64,000 nt of DNA from Paenibacillus paridis. GTDB taxonomy: Bacteria > Bacillota > Bacilli > Paenibacillales > Paenibacillaceae. How positions within the stretch are numbered: the stretch's first letter is position 1; each line of letters starts with the position of its first letter. The stretch covers positions 338,738-402,737 of the forward strand of contig NZ_VCIX01000087.1 of assembly GCF_006345825.1 (NCBI RefSeq), read 5' to 3'. Positions 34,708 to 43,789 of the stretch are shown in pieces. Below the pieces are notes generated by a model. The model made no database searches, was not told where the DNA came from, and worked only from the letters and a program-made list of their open reading frames with translations. Made by a program: the position numbers and the translations under genes.

Positions 34708-37700
34708 TTACTTTACCGTTATGGATGTGCGACTAAAGCCCTCTCTTGTTTTGACTACCTCAAGGCAAGCCGGGAAAGCCTCCTTCAACTCCTGCACATG
34801 GGAAATCACGCCGATCATTCTTCCTGACTTCTGCAAGTCGACGAGCGCCGTAATGGCCTTTTGGAGCGACTCCTCATCCAGCGAGCCAAAACCTTCATCG
34901 ATCAGCATCATCTCAATGGTTACGCCGCCTAAATGGGACTGAATGACGTCTGTCATGCCCAGCGCGAGGCAAAGCGAAGCATTGAATTTCTCGCCGCCGG
35001 ACAAGGTTTTCACATCCCTGTTCTGCCCGGTATAACCATCGTACACATCAAGCCCCAAGCCGCTCTGCTTCCCTCTAACCTCGAGCCGGTCGCTTCGCTG
35101 CAAGGAAAACTGTCCACCGGAAAGATCGCGCAGTCGCGCATTAGCCGCAAACAAAATCTGTTCCAGAAACTCAATTAGAATGTAACGTTCGAACGAGATT
35201 TTAAGCGCATTATCCCCCTTCAGCATTTGGAAAATGTCCATGACTTCCTCCAGCTTTGCTTCCAGCTCTTTTACGTGCTCGCTTGCCCTTCCGATCGACC
35301 CCGACAAGCGGCGAGCGACTTCGCCCGTGCGAAGAGCGGTATGGCTTGCTGCTTGCACTTGCTCTAGCTGGAGCTTGCATGCAGCAAGCTTTGCCTTTCG
35401 ATCGTCCAAATCAACCTTTGGCTTATCGTTCAGCTCGGCGGCAAGCTCTAGGATCTGCTGGGTTACGAGCGACACAGCCGAGTGGTATGCCGCGATATCC
35501 TGCCCAAGCTGATCGCGCACCGTCTCAGGGAGCGCTGCCTCCGCGTATTGCTCTGCTGTTGCAAAGCCAGCCTTTTGCAATCCTTCAAGAAAACGCTGCT
35601 CCGCAAGCTGCCTATTGCTATTAGACTCCTCTAGCTGCCGTTCCGACTGATCGACATAAGCTCTTTGCTCCGCAAGCTTTGCAGACGTTAATTGCAGCTG
35701 CTCCTGGGCTGATTTCCAAGCTTCCGCAAGTGACTTGGCGGCTGCCTGCTGCGCATGGATCCTCGTTTGCAACCGTTCGGGTGTACGCAGTTGTTCCGGT
35801 ACACGGTCAAGCTCCTTCTGCAGAGCCGATTGCAGCGAGGCCCGCTCCAGGCTGAACCGCTGCTGGGCCTGCTGTAGCTGCTCTTTTGCTGCCTGCGTCT
35901 GCTCCAGCTTTATCTCGAGCTGCTCCAATTGCTGCTTAAGCTCCGGAAGCAGCTTGGCTCTCGCCAGCAGCCGATCCGTGACTTCCTTTAGCCTGCGCCA
36001 CTGCTGCTGCAGCTCCGATCGCTGCTCCTCCAGCCGGGCAGCTTCCAGCCCATACTCCGCAAGCTCGCGCGCGCCTTCCTCTCTTGTCGCTTTCGCGGCT
36101 GCTGCCTGCGCACGCGCTTCCAGCCATTCACGCTCTACCGCGCTTAGCTGTGCCTTGGCCTCCTGTAACCGTTCGCGCGAAGGCACTTCCTGGCTTGCGA
36201 CCGCCTTCTCCGGATGCTCTTCACTTCCGCATACAGGGCAGGGCTTACCGTCATGCAAATGAGCGGCAAGCAGCGTCGCCTGTCCCTCGATCCAGGAAGA
36301 CTCTAGCCGGTCATGCTCCTCTTTGGCTTTGGCTAAGGCCTCCGCATATTCCTTCTCGAGCTGGGCGTAACGGGACATTTCCTTCTCCACGTCGACCAAA
36401 CGCTTTAGCTGCTTTCCCTGCTGTTCCACTAAGCGAAGCTTGTCCAGCTTCTCCGTTAATTCGGCTGTGCCCAGTTCTATTTCCTTCACCTGCTGGCCGG
36501 CTGCCTGCTTCTGCTCACGCAGCTGCGCAAGCAAGTGATCTGACGCATTCAGCTTCGAAGCAGAATCCTGCTCGGCTTGCATCAGCTTGTCGATGGCCTT
36601 CTGTTGACTGGCAAGCGTATTTACGATCGGCGCCATCTCCAGCAGCTTGCTCAGCTCCCGCTCAGCATCCAGTCGCTCATCCTCGCGTTTCGCCTCGGCG
36701 GCATGGCGCGCAGCCGCCAGCGCGTGCTCCTGCTCCGCCTTTTCCTTGCTTGCTTGCCTGTCAGCAAGCTGTTTTCGCTTGGCTTCCGCGTCAGCAGCTG
36801 CCCGATCGGCCTGCTCTTTGTAAGGCGTCAGATGCGCTGCCTTCTCAGCAAGCGCCAGCTGCTGTGTTTTGAGCTCATAATTCCTGTTCTGGGCATCCAA
36901 CTGCTGCTTCTGCGCAAGCTTCTTATCCTGATCCTCATGCTTGCTATTCACGGCTATCGCAAGCCGAAGCTTAGCTTCCTCTGCCTCAAGCTGCAAAGCC
37001 AAAGCAGCTTTCTCCGCTTCCGCTTGCGCGGCTTGTTTTTGATAAAATTCAAACTCCAGCTCCAGCGCTTCCGTGACTTGGGCGGCGCTATACACCTCCT
37101 GCTTGAAGGTACGCGCAAGCTCGCTGTCTTCCCGCTCCGGCAGTGCTTCCTGTACCTGCGTCATATAGGCATTTGCAGTCGCCTTCGCTTCCTTCAGCTG
37201 ATCCTGAAGCAATCGGTTTTTTTGCTGAAATCGGCCCTCCAGCCGCTCATAAAGCTGCGTCCGGAAGATTTTGCGTAAAATTTCTTCCTTATTATCCGTA
37301 TCCGATGTCAGCAGCTTGCGGAATTCCCCTTGCGGCAGCATCACAATCTGGCTGAATTGTTCCTTGGTCAATCCGATTATTTGCTCAAGCTTCGCATTCA
37401 CATCAGAGACGATAAAGCGGTCAACTGCCGGAACGGCTTCGCCGCTCGTCGTTTCATACAGCTCCGCTTTGCCGCCAGTCTCGCTTTTGTTCCCGCCCTT
37501 GCGATGCGGCATTTGCCTAATCACCAGATAGCTTCTACGGCCTATCGCAAAATCGAACTGAACAGCCGTATGCGTGTCCTCAGCTGCAAAGTGGCTCCGA
37601 AGCATGCGCGGATCGGAGCGGTCCTCCCCGCTTGCGGTCCCATAAAAAGCAAAGCATATGGCATCGAAAATGGACGTTTTCCCCGCTCCCGTGTTACCGG

Positions 37701-37800
37701 ATATGACAAATAAGCGGCGATGCTCCAATTGGGTGAAATCGATCGTTTCCGTATCCCGGTACGAACCGAAGGCAGTCATCGTAAGCTTGATCGGCTTCAT
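34708..37800 (-). CDS. sbcC: DNA double-strand break repair ATPase SbcC (Rad50-like)
   Basis: 1030 residues. The N-terminal half of the ATPase has Walker A GNTGAGKTSIFDAI at about 36. Two long coiled coils rich in Glu, Gln, Ala and Lys (about 180-500 and 540-850) flank the zinc hook CPVCGSEEHPEK near residue 520. The C-terminal ATPase half has the signature LSGGEKFNASLCLALGM and Walker B MLIDEGFGSLDEE. With SbcD it forms a nuclease that cleaves hairpins and protein-blocked DNA ends. The gene overlaps the sbcD stop by 4 bp. The coiled-coil region produces long spurious frames on the other strand. Confidence 0.97.
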   Translation of the reverse strand: MKPIKLTMTAFGSYRDTETIDFTQLEHRRLFVISGNTGAGKTSIFDAICFAFYGTASGEDRSDPRMLRSHFAAEDTHTAVQFDFAIGRRSYLVIRQMPHRKGGNKSETGGKAELYETTSGEAVPAVDRFIVSDVNAKLEQIIGLTKEQFSQIVMLPQGEFRKLLTSDTDNKEEILRKIFRTQLYERLEGRFQQKNRLLQDQLKEAKATANAYMTQVQEALPEREDSELARTFKQEVYSAAQVTEALELEFEFYQKQAAQAEAEKAALALQLEAEEAKLRLAIAVNSKHEDQDKKLAQKQQLDAQNRNYELKTQQLALAEKAAHLTPYKEQADRAAADAEAKRKQLADRQASKEKAEQEHALAAARHAAEAKREDERLDAERELSKLLEMAPIVNTLASQQKAIDKLMQAEQDSASKLNASDHLLAQLREQKQAAGQQVKEIELGTAELTEKLDKLRLVEQQGKQLKRLVDVEKEMSRYAQLEKEYAEALAKAKEEHDRLESSWIEGQATLLAAHLHDGKPCPVCGSEEHPEKAVASQEVPSRERLQEAKAQLSAVEREWLEARAQAAAAKATREEGARELAEYGLEAARLEEQRSELQQQWRRLKEVTDRLLARAKLLPELKQQLEQLEIKLEQTQAAKEQLQQAQQRFSLERASLQSALQKELDRVPEQLRTPERLQTRIHAQQAAAKSLAEAWKSAQEQLQLTSAKLAEQRAYVDQSERQLEESNSNRQLAEQRFLEGLQKAGFATAEQYAEAALPETVRDQLGQDIAAYHSAVSLVTQQILELAAELNDKPKVDLDDRKAKLAACKLQLEQVQAASHTALRTGEVARRLSGSIGRASEHVKELEAKLEEVMDIFQMLKGDNALKISFERYILIEFLEQILFAANARLRDLSGGQFSLQRSDRLEVRGKQSGLGLDVYDGYTGQNRDVKTLSGGEKFNASLCLALGMTDVIQSHLGGVTIEMMLIDEGFGSLDEESLQKAITALVDLQKSGRMIGVISHVQELKEAFPACLEVVKTREGFSRTSITVK

Positions 37801-38981
37801 ATGGCGTCTCCTTCCTCACGCAGCAGCTCGGCATACGTGTCTGCAAACATTCGTTTTTTGGCATCGGAGAGCGCTTGGCCTTTAACCTCGTGATAAAAAG
37901 CAGCAAAAAGATCAACAGGATCGGCTTCCCGCCTTCCCGTTCCTCCGGCAGCATCAGCGGCCACACCATCCGCATGGATACCGCCCGTCGGCAGCGGCCT
38001 GCGCTCCACGTGAAGCGCATTCGGATAAACCGCCCGCACCTTCTCCATCGGGAATAACACCGGATTTTCATTAAGCAGTGTGACAAACACATAGTCTTCA
38101 TTAATCGGATGCTTTTCGATTTCTTCAATGAAAGCCGTAACTCGGCGCATATTGCGAAGCGGCTTCAGCTCACGCTTGTCGATCCTAGCGCCACCCGCCT
38201 CATCCAGCTCAATAACCAAATACCCTTTCGCGTGGCTTTCTTCCGATATTGAATATTTAAGCGGCGAGCCCGCATACCGAATCGTATCGTTCCGCACAAA
38301 ATGCGCCTGATGCAAATGGCCGAGCGCCGTATAATGAAAGCCTTCGAAATACGCTGCGCTCACATGCTCCGCACCGCCGACCGACAGCGGCCGCTCCGAA
38401 TCGCTCGTATTCAGCTCAGGCTCACCTGTTGCCGTAATGAAGGCATGTCCAACAAAAACATGACGGGCTGCCGGATCCATACCGGACTTTAGCTTTGCCG
38501 TTATGACTCTCATCGCATCATCATGCGTTCTGATCGACTCCTCACTAAGCTGATAGCGAACTAGCGCCGGATCTGCATACGGGATCAGATGAAAATGCAC
38601 TTCGCCAAAAGAATCCCGCAACACCACCGGTTTCATCTCATCCTTTAGCTGCCCGACCAAATGAAGGCCTCTGCTTTCCATTAGCTTCGTGCCAAAATTA
38701 ATCCGATCCGGGCTGTCATGATTGCCTGATATCGCAAGCACCGGCGTGTTCAAGCCGATAACGATGTGTGCAAGAAGCTCGTCGAGCAGCTCAACCGCCT
38801 CGGTTGGCGGTACCGCGCGGTCATATAGATCACCTGCAATAATAACGGCATCCGGCCGTTCCAATTCAATGGCTTCCAGCAGCTGCTGCAGCACATAACG
38901 CTGGTCTTCCGTCATATATACTCCCTGGACGAGCTTGCCCAAATGCCAGTCCGCCGTATGAAATAGCTTCATTCGCCTCAT
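37797..38981 (-). CDS. sbcD: DNA repair exonuclease SbcD (Mre11-like)
   Basis: 394 residues with the metallophosphoesterase motifs in order: FHTADWHLGK (Asp, His), VIIAGDLYDRAVPP (Asp), LAISGNHDSPDRI (Asn, His), FVGHAFI and ALGHLHQAH. The C-terminal part binds SbcC. The start at 38981 (MRRMKLFHTADWHLG) has GGATGAATGAGG upstream; the ATG three codons in is equally possible. sbcD-sbcC is the standard order. Confidence 0.96.
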   Translation of the reverse strand: MRRMKLFHTADWHLGKLVQGVYMTEDQRYVLQQLLEAIELERPDAVIIAGDLYDRAVPPTEAVELLDELLAHIVIGLNTPVLAISGNHDSPDRINFGTKLMESRGLHLVGQLKDEMKPVVLRDSFGEVHFHLIPYADPALVRYQLSEESIRTHDDAMRVITAKLKSGMDPAARHVFVGHAFITATGEPELNTSDSERPLSVGGAEHVSAAYFEGFHYTALGHLHQAHFVRNDTIRYAGSPLKYSISEESHAKGYLVIELDEAGGARIDKRELKPLRNMRRVTAFIEEIEKHPINEDYVFVTLLNENPVLFPMEKVRAVYPNALHVERRPLPTGGIHADGVAADAAGGTGRREADPVDLFAAFYHEVKGQALSDAKKRMFADTYAELLREEGDAI

Positions 38982-39125
38982 TCATCCTTTCCAATATTTC
39001 AAACAAATCTTCTACCTTTTATATTACCATTTGCCGCTGTGCCGCGCATAGTGCACCATAATCGGCGCCCGTATATATGAACAAATGCCCTTCGTTCATC
39101 GTTTCACCCATACCCCCCGCCATCT

Positions 39126-39169
39126 CAAAAAGCCACAGCCGCATACTGGGCCAGCATGCGGCTGTGGCT
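39126..39169 (-). terminator. Strong stem-loop, probable terminator
   Basis: AGCCACAGCCGCAT (39131-39144) pairs with ATGCGGCTGTGGCT (39156-39169), 14 bp perfect, with a short T run on the minus side. It lies downstream of the pyrimidine operon and the small gene at 39339. Confidence 0.75.
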
Positions 39170-39338
39170 ATTCGATATCCATTCACTTCATTATTCATCA
39201 TTTGCTTTTCAACTTCGATATCCGTTATCCATTCCATAGCGACTCCTTAAGAACGCTTTTAAACTCGTAGCTCCATATCGTACGGGAACGGCCATTGCCC
39301 AGGAAATGAAAATGCCGATGTGAACGATCCAATAGAAA

Positions 39339-39551
39339 CTAATCCTTGCGAGATTGCTTAATTAGCAAGTTCGCAAAATATTTGCGTGCATCCGCCGTCT
39401 CCACCAGCAAAGAGGTCTCATCGCCGCCGGGATGCTTTAGCTCCAGCCAATCGCCGCTTAAGCCTTCCCGTACGCCAGTGATGATATATTCCTTTTCGAT
39501 ATAAGCATCGATTTTGTTTTTCTCCCGAACATAGTGCTCATATGCGGACAT
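39339..39551 (-). CDS. Small hypothetical protein
   Basis: 70 residues, highly charged: MSAYEHYVREKNKIDAYIEKEYIITGVREGLSGDWLELKHPGGDETSLLVETADARKY in outline, with a beta-rich middle and a helical end. The sequence looks protein-like (conserved-looking GLSGDWLELK) but I do not know the family. GGAGGGTGAGGC precedes the ATG. It lies about 70 bp after the hydantoinase gene on the same strand and may be co-transcribed with the pyrimidine operon. Confidence 0.7.
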   Translation of the reverse strand: MSAYEHYVREKNKIDAYIEKEYIITGVREGLSGDWLELKHPGGDETSLLVETADARKYFANLLIKQSRKD

Positions 39552-39620
39552 GCCTCACCCTCCTCCGCTGCTTTTACGTCTACAACTGATCCAAGCACTG
39601 GTCCTTGCTCTGCTCCAGCT

Positions 39621-41066
39621 TTACTGCTTCACCTTTTGCTTCCCGCCCGCCTCCGACGCTCCGGTGAAATTAATTTCAACCCCATGCTGATAAGGCGTCC
39701 TCTTCAAATACCGGCCTGCTCCAAGCGAACCGACGAATTGCTGGTCTTGAATGACAAACTCGCCGCGAGAGAGCACGCTTATCGGCACGCCGGTTACCTG
39801 CATTCCTTCGTACGGATTGTAGTCCACATTCATGTGATGGGTTGCAACGGAGAGCGTACGCTCTGCGTGAGGATCGAAAATAACGATATCCGCATCGCTT
39901 CCGACTGCAATCGTTCCTTTGCGGGGAAACAAGCCAAAGAGCTTTGCGCTTCGCGTCGATACGATATCAACGAACTCATTTAATGAGATTCGTCCTTTGG
40001 TCACGCCCTCTGAGAAAAACAATGAGAACCGATCCTCGATGGTAGGGCCTCCGTTCGGTATTTTGCTGAAATCGCCTATGCCAAGATCCTTTTGCCCCTC
40101 AAAATTAAAAGAGCACTGGTCCGAGCCCAGCGTCTGCAATTGCCCGCTCTTCAGCGCACGCCACAATGCCTCCTGATGGGACGCTTCGCGAAGCGGCGGT
40201 GACCACACATACTTGGCTCCCTCAAAATCCGGCTTCTCCAAATAAGACTGATCCAGCACCAAATATTGCGGGCAAGTCTCACCCCACACATCCGCGCCCT
40301 GATTGCGCGCCTCCGCAATTTGCTGCACCGCCTCCGCGCAGGTGACGTGGACAACATATAGCCTTGCACCGGCAAGCGCTGCCAGCTTGGCCGCCCGTCC
40401 GGTAGCTTCGCCTTCAATGATCGATGGCCGTGTCAGCGCGTGGTAAATCGGTGCCGTGTTCCCTTCCTCCAGCGCTTTATGGATGAGAAACTCAATGACG
40501 TCGCCATTTTCCGCGTGCACCATAACCATGGCTCCCAGCTCCTTGGCAGCGAGCATCGTGCGGAACAACGTTCCGTCATCTGCCTGAAATACGTTTTTGT
40601 AGGCCATAAATACTTTCAACGATGTAATGCCCTCTTCCTTGACGACAGACGGAAGCTCCGCGAGCACCTCATCATTGATCTCTCCAATCATCAGATGGAA
40701 GCCATAATCGATTACCGCTTTGTCGCGGGCTTTGTTATGCCAATCCTCAATCGCGCTCTTCAGCGGCTTCCCCTTTGTCGTTAGGCAAAAATCCACAATC
40801 GTAGTCGTACCGCCAAAAGCTGCCGCCTGCGTCCCCGTTGCAAAATCGTCCGCCGTCACGGTCCCGCCAAAAGGCATCTCAAGATGCGTATGCGGATCAA
40901 CCCCACCTGGGAAGACATACATGCCCGATGCGTCTATGGTTTCATCAGCCTCCGAATCCAGCTCTTTGCCGATTTTGGCAATGATGCCTCCTTTAATCAG
41001 CACATCTGCCGCGTACATATCGGCTGCCGTAATGATTATCCCATTTTTAATGAGCCGCGCCGTCAT
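39621..41066 (-). CDS. hydA: Dihydropyrimidinase (D-hydantoinase)
   Basis: 481 residues, a cyclic amidohydrolase that opens the dihydropyrimidine ring (dihydrouracil to N-carbamoyl-beta-alanine). The metal ligands are visible: VDPHTHLEMPFGG (two His), the carboxylated Lys in SLKVFMAYKN, His in MVHAENGD and VVHVTCAEA, and Asp in LGSDQCSF. The C-terminal tail (TGASEAGGKQKVKQ) is not conserved. It directly follows preA (1 bp between) in a pyrimidine catabolic operon, which supports dihydropyrimidinase over a role with synthetic hydantoins. Confidence 0.95.
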   Translation of the reverse strand: MTARLIKNGIIITAADMYAADVLIKGGIIAKIGKELDSEADETIDASGMYVFPGGVDPHTHLEMPFGGTVTADDFATGTQAAAFGGTTTIVDFCLTTKGKPLKSAIEDWHNKARDKAVIDYGFHLMIGEINDEVLAELPSVVKEEGITSLKVFMAYKNVFQADDGTLFRTMLAAKELGAMVMVHAENGDVIEFLIHKALEEGNTAPIYHALTRPSIIEGEATGRAAKLAALAGARLYVVHVTCAEAVQQIAEARNQGADVWGETCPQYLVLDQSYLEKPDFEGAKYVWSPPLREASHQEALWRALKSGQLQTLGSDQCSFNFEGQKDLGIGDFSKIPNGGPTIEDRFSLFFSEGVTKGRISLNEFVDIVSTRSAKLFGLFPRKGTIAVGSDADIVIFDPHAERTLSVATHHMNVDYNPYEGMQVTGVPISVLSRGEFVIQDQQFVGSLGAGRYLKRTPYQHGVEINFTGASEAGGKQKVKQ

Positions 41067-41067
41067 C

Positions 41068-42372
41068 TCACACCGCCTCCTTCTTATCGGTCCCGTCTGC
41101 TTCCTTGCCTTTGCCTATGGCTGCAATCGCCGCTTGCCGCTGATTCCAGCTGAGCGGCAGCTCTGTGGACGGCACCTCGATCATTGAGATCGCCCCTTCT
41201 ACCGGACAAACGATGGAACAAAGGTTGCATCCGACGCAATCCTCCTCGCGAACCTTAAGGTACGCGGCGCCGTGCTCGTCCGTATGGCGCTCGATGCACT
41301 GATGCGACGTATCCTCGCAAGCAATATGGCATTTGTTGCAAACGATGCAGGTTTCCTGTTCAATCCTTGCAACTACAGCATAATTGAGATCAAGATCGCC
41401 CCAATCCGAGTAACGCTCGACCGATTTGCCGATGAGCTCCGTCACTGAATTCAATCCCTTATCCTCCAAATAATGGTTTAATCCGTCAATCATGTCCTCG
41501 ACAATGCTGAAGCCGTGATGCATAGCCGCCGTACAAATCTGAACGCCCGTCGAGCCCATTAAGATAAACTCCACCGCATCCCGCCAGTTCGATATGCCGC
41601 CAATGCCCGATATCGGAACGCCGACCAGCGGATTGCGCGCGCATTCGGCTACCATATTAAGCGCAATCGGCTTGACCGCAGGCCCGCAATAGCCGCCGTG
41701 TGCGCCTTTGCCGCCGACATGCGGAACCGTATTCCAGGTATCGATATCTACGCCTGCCAGCGAGTTGATCGTGTTAATAAGCGAGATCGCATCCGCCCCG
41801 CCGCGGACAGCCGCTTTCGCCGTAGCCGTAATATCCGTAATATTAGGCGTCAGCTTTACGATGACCGGCGTCTGCGCAGCCTCCTTCACCCACATGGTCT
41901 GCATTTCAACCAAATCCGGCTGCTGCCCGGAAGCAGCGCCCATGCCCCGCTCAGCCATCCCGTGCGGACAGCCAAAATTCAGCTCCAGTCCGTCTACTCC
42001 GATCGCTTCAACCTTTTTTACGATCTCATGCCACTTCTCCCGCTTCGGCTCCACCATTAAGGAAACGATAATGGCATGGCCAGGGAATCTTTTTTTCGTT
42101 TCATAGATTTCCTTCAGGTTTACCTCGAGCGGACGGTCTGAAATCAGCTCGATGTTGTTGAAACCAGCCACGCGCTGGCCGTTGAAATGAACCGCCGCAA
42201 AGCGCGAGGATGTGTTAATAATCGGATCGCCTAACGTTTTCCATACGGCCCCGCCCCAGCCCGCTTCGAATGCCCGCTGCACCTGATATCCGGTATTCGT
42301 TGGCGGGGCCGAAGCAAGCCAAAAGGGATTCGGGGAGGCAATGCCAGCCAAATTAATTCGCAAATCAGCCAT
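41068..42372 (-). CDS. preA: NAD-dependent dihydropyrimidine dehydrogenase, subunit PreA
   Basis: 434 residues from the ATG at 42372, which has GAGGAGTG upstream and starts MADLRINLAGIASPNPFWLASAPPTN; the open frame reaches further to 42420. The first 310 residues form the FMN-binding barrel of dihydroorotate-dehydrogenase type (LELNFGCPHGMAERGMGAASGQ and IVKLTPNITDI). The C-terminus has two 4Fe-4S clusters: CIVCNKCHIACED and CVGCNLCSIVCPVEG. With PreT it reduces uracil or thymine to the dihydro form. The start overlaps preT's stop by 8 bp. Confidence 0.96.
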   Translation of the reverse strand: MADLRINLAGIASPNPFWLASAPPTNTGYQVQRAFEAGWGGAVWKTLGDPIINTSSRFAAVHFNGQRVAGFNNIELISDRPLEVNLKEIYETKKRFPGHAIIVSLMVEPKREKWHEIVKKVEAIGVDGLELNFGCPHGMAERGMGAASGQQPDLVEMQTMWVKEAAQTPVIVKLTPNITDITATAKAAVRGGADAISLINTINSLAGVDIDTWNTVPHVGGKGAHGGYCGPAVKPIALNMVAECARNPLVGVPISGIGGISNWRDAVEFILMGSTGVQICTAAMHHGFSIVEDMIDGLNHYLEDKGLNSVTELIGKSVERYSDWGDLDLNYAVVARIEQETCIVCNKCHIACEDTSHQCIERHTDEHGAAYLKVREEDCVGCNLCSIVCPVEGAISMIEVPSTELPLSWNQRQAAIAAIGKGKEADGTDKKEAV

Positions 42373-43735
42373 ATCGTTCACTCCTCGCACTAAACCTAGC
42401 GTTGATCGCATGCGCAGCAAGCTTGCCCTGCTGGGCGGCGGCTACAACCATTGCTTCGCCTTGGCCTTCCCCGAAGATGACATCGCCTGCCGCGTAAACG
42501 CGGGGATTCGAGGTTTGATGCGTACTTGCGTTCACAGTGACGATGCCCCGCTTATGATCAAGGCCTAGCTGCTCGACGAGCGGCAAATGCCTTGATTGCC
42601 CGATCGCCTTAATCACAGCATCCACCTCCAGCAGGTAGGGTAGGCCCTCCGGCACCGGCTTCTTGCGTATGCCCTCCTCGGCAGCTTCGAGCCGCATAGG
42701 CTGGCATTCAAGTGCTGCGACTTTACCATCCTCATCGCCAATAATTCGAATCGGAGCGCTTAGCCATTCGAACGTCACGCCATCCTGCTTGGCGAACTCA
42801 AATTCAAAGTCGTAAGCGGTCATCTCCGCCCTCGTCCGGCGATAGACCATCTTCACGCTCGCAGCTCCGAGCCGTACCGAGCAAGTGGCAGCGTCTACCG
42901 CCGTATTGCCCGCACCGATTACTGCCACCCTTTTACCAACGAGGTCCGTCACCAGCTCAGCTTTTGTCGCTTCGACAAAATCAATCGCATCATATACGCC
43001 AGTTAACTGCTCGCCCTCAATGCCCAGATCGGGCACCTTGGACATGCCTGCCGCTAGAACGAGCGCCTCATGCTGCGAGAATAGCTCCTCTATGCTTATA
43101 TCTTGGCCTACCTTAGTGTTTGTCCTGATCTCGACGCCTAGCTGTCTCACCTGCTCGACCTCCCAAAGCGAGATGCTCTTCGGCAAACGAAACGATACGA
43201 TGCCATACGTATCCAGGCCCCCTGCCTGCTCCTTCGCCTCATAAACCGTTACGGCAAAGCCAAATCGCGCAAGCTCGCGCGCGGCGGATAACCCCGCGGG
43301 GCCTCCGCCTATAATTCCGACCGACTTCCCGTTGCTCGCTCCCGCCGCAAACAACGGCTGCCCGCGCTTGATCGCCCAGTCCGTCGCATAGCGCTGAAGC
43401 TGCCCGATCATAATCGGCTTGGAGGAATGATTCAGCACACAAGCCCCTTCGCAAAGTTCCTCCGTCGGACATACCCTAGCGCAGGTAGCCCCTACCGGAT
43501 TAGCATCCATAATGGCTCGCGCTGACCCTTTCATGTTGCCGGAGGCAATTTTTTTGATAAAGGAAGGAATATTGATGCCGGTCGGGCACGCCTGAATACA
43601 CGGGGCGTCATAGCAGTACAAACAGCGATTCGATTCCTCAATCGCTTCCTTTGGCCGCATCCCCGCCTTCACCTCGGCAAAATTACGCCTCAGCGCTTCA
43701 GCGGGAATAAAAGCGGCGTTCACCGATACTCCCAT
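42365..43735 (-). CDS. preT: NAD-dependent dihydropyrimidine dehydrogenase, subunit PreT
   Basis: 456 residues from the ATG at 43735 (AGGAGG eight bases upstream; a GTG one codon earlier is also possible). The N-terminal Fe-S region has CLYCYDAPCIQACPTGI and GATCARVCPTEELCEGAC. FAD binding: GIIGGGPAGLSAARELARFGF; NAD binding: RVAVIGAGNTAVDAATC. A final FAD segment reads RVYAAGDVIFGEGQGEAMVVAA. The protein passes electrons from NADH to PreA. Glutamate synthase small-chain proteins share this fold, but the adjacency to preA and hydA settles the role. Confidence 0.95.
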   Translation of the reverse strand: MGVSVNAAFIPAEALRRNFAEVKAGMRPKEAIEESNRCLYCYDAPCIQACPTGINIPSFIKKIASGNMKGSARAIMDANPVGATCARVCPTEELCEGACVLNHSSKPIMIGQLQRYATDWAIKRGQPLFAAGASNGKSVGIIGGGPAGLSAARELARFGFAVTVYEAKEQAGGLDTYGIVSFRLPKSISLWEVEQVRQLGVEIRTNTKVGQDISIEELFSQHEALVLAAGMSKVPDLGIEGEQLTGVYDAIDFVEATKAELVTDLVGKRVAVIGAGNTAVDAATCSVRLGAASVKMVYRRTRAEMTAYDFEFEFAKQDGVTFEWLSAPIRIIGDEDGKVAALECQPMRLEAAEEGIRKKPVPEGLPYLLEVDAVIKAIGQSRHLPLVEQLGLDHKRGIVTVNASTHQTSNPRVYAAGDVIFGEGQGEAMVVAAAQQGKLAAHAINARFSARSERYG

Positions 43736-43789
43736 CACAGTTCCCTCCTATAGGCTCACGATTTGGTGATACGTTTCCGGTCTTCACCG

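Noticed and set aside
36084..37278. Long plus-strand frames of 233 to 262 codons
   Set aside because: They are opposite the repetitive coiled-coil coding part of sbcC, where stop codons are rare by composition.
39019..39237. 72-codon minus-strand frame with a fair ribosome binding site (AAGGAG before ATG 39237)
   Set aside because: A 14-bp perfect terminator-like stem (39131-39169) runs through its middle and the residues there simply reflect the stem; no recognisable protein pattern. It may be a fragment but cannot be supported.
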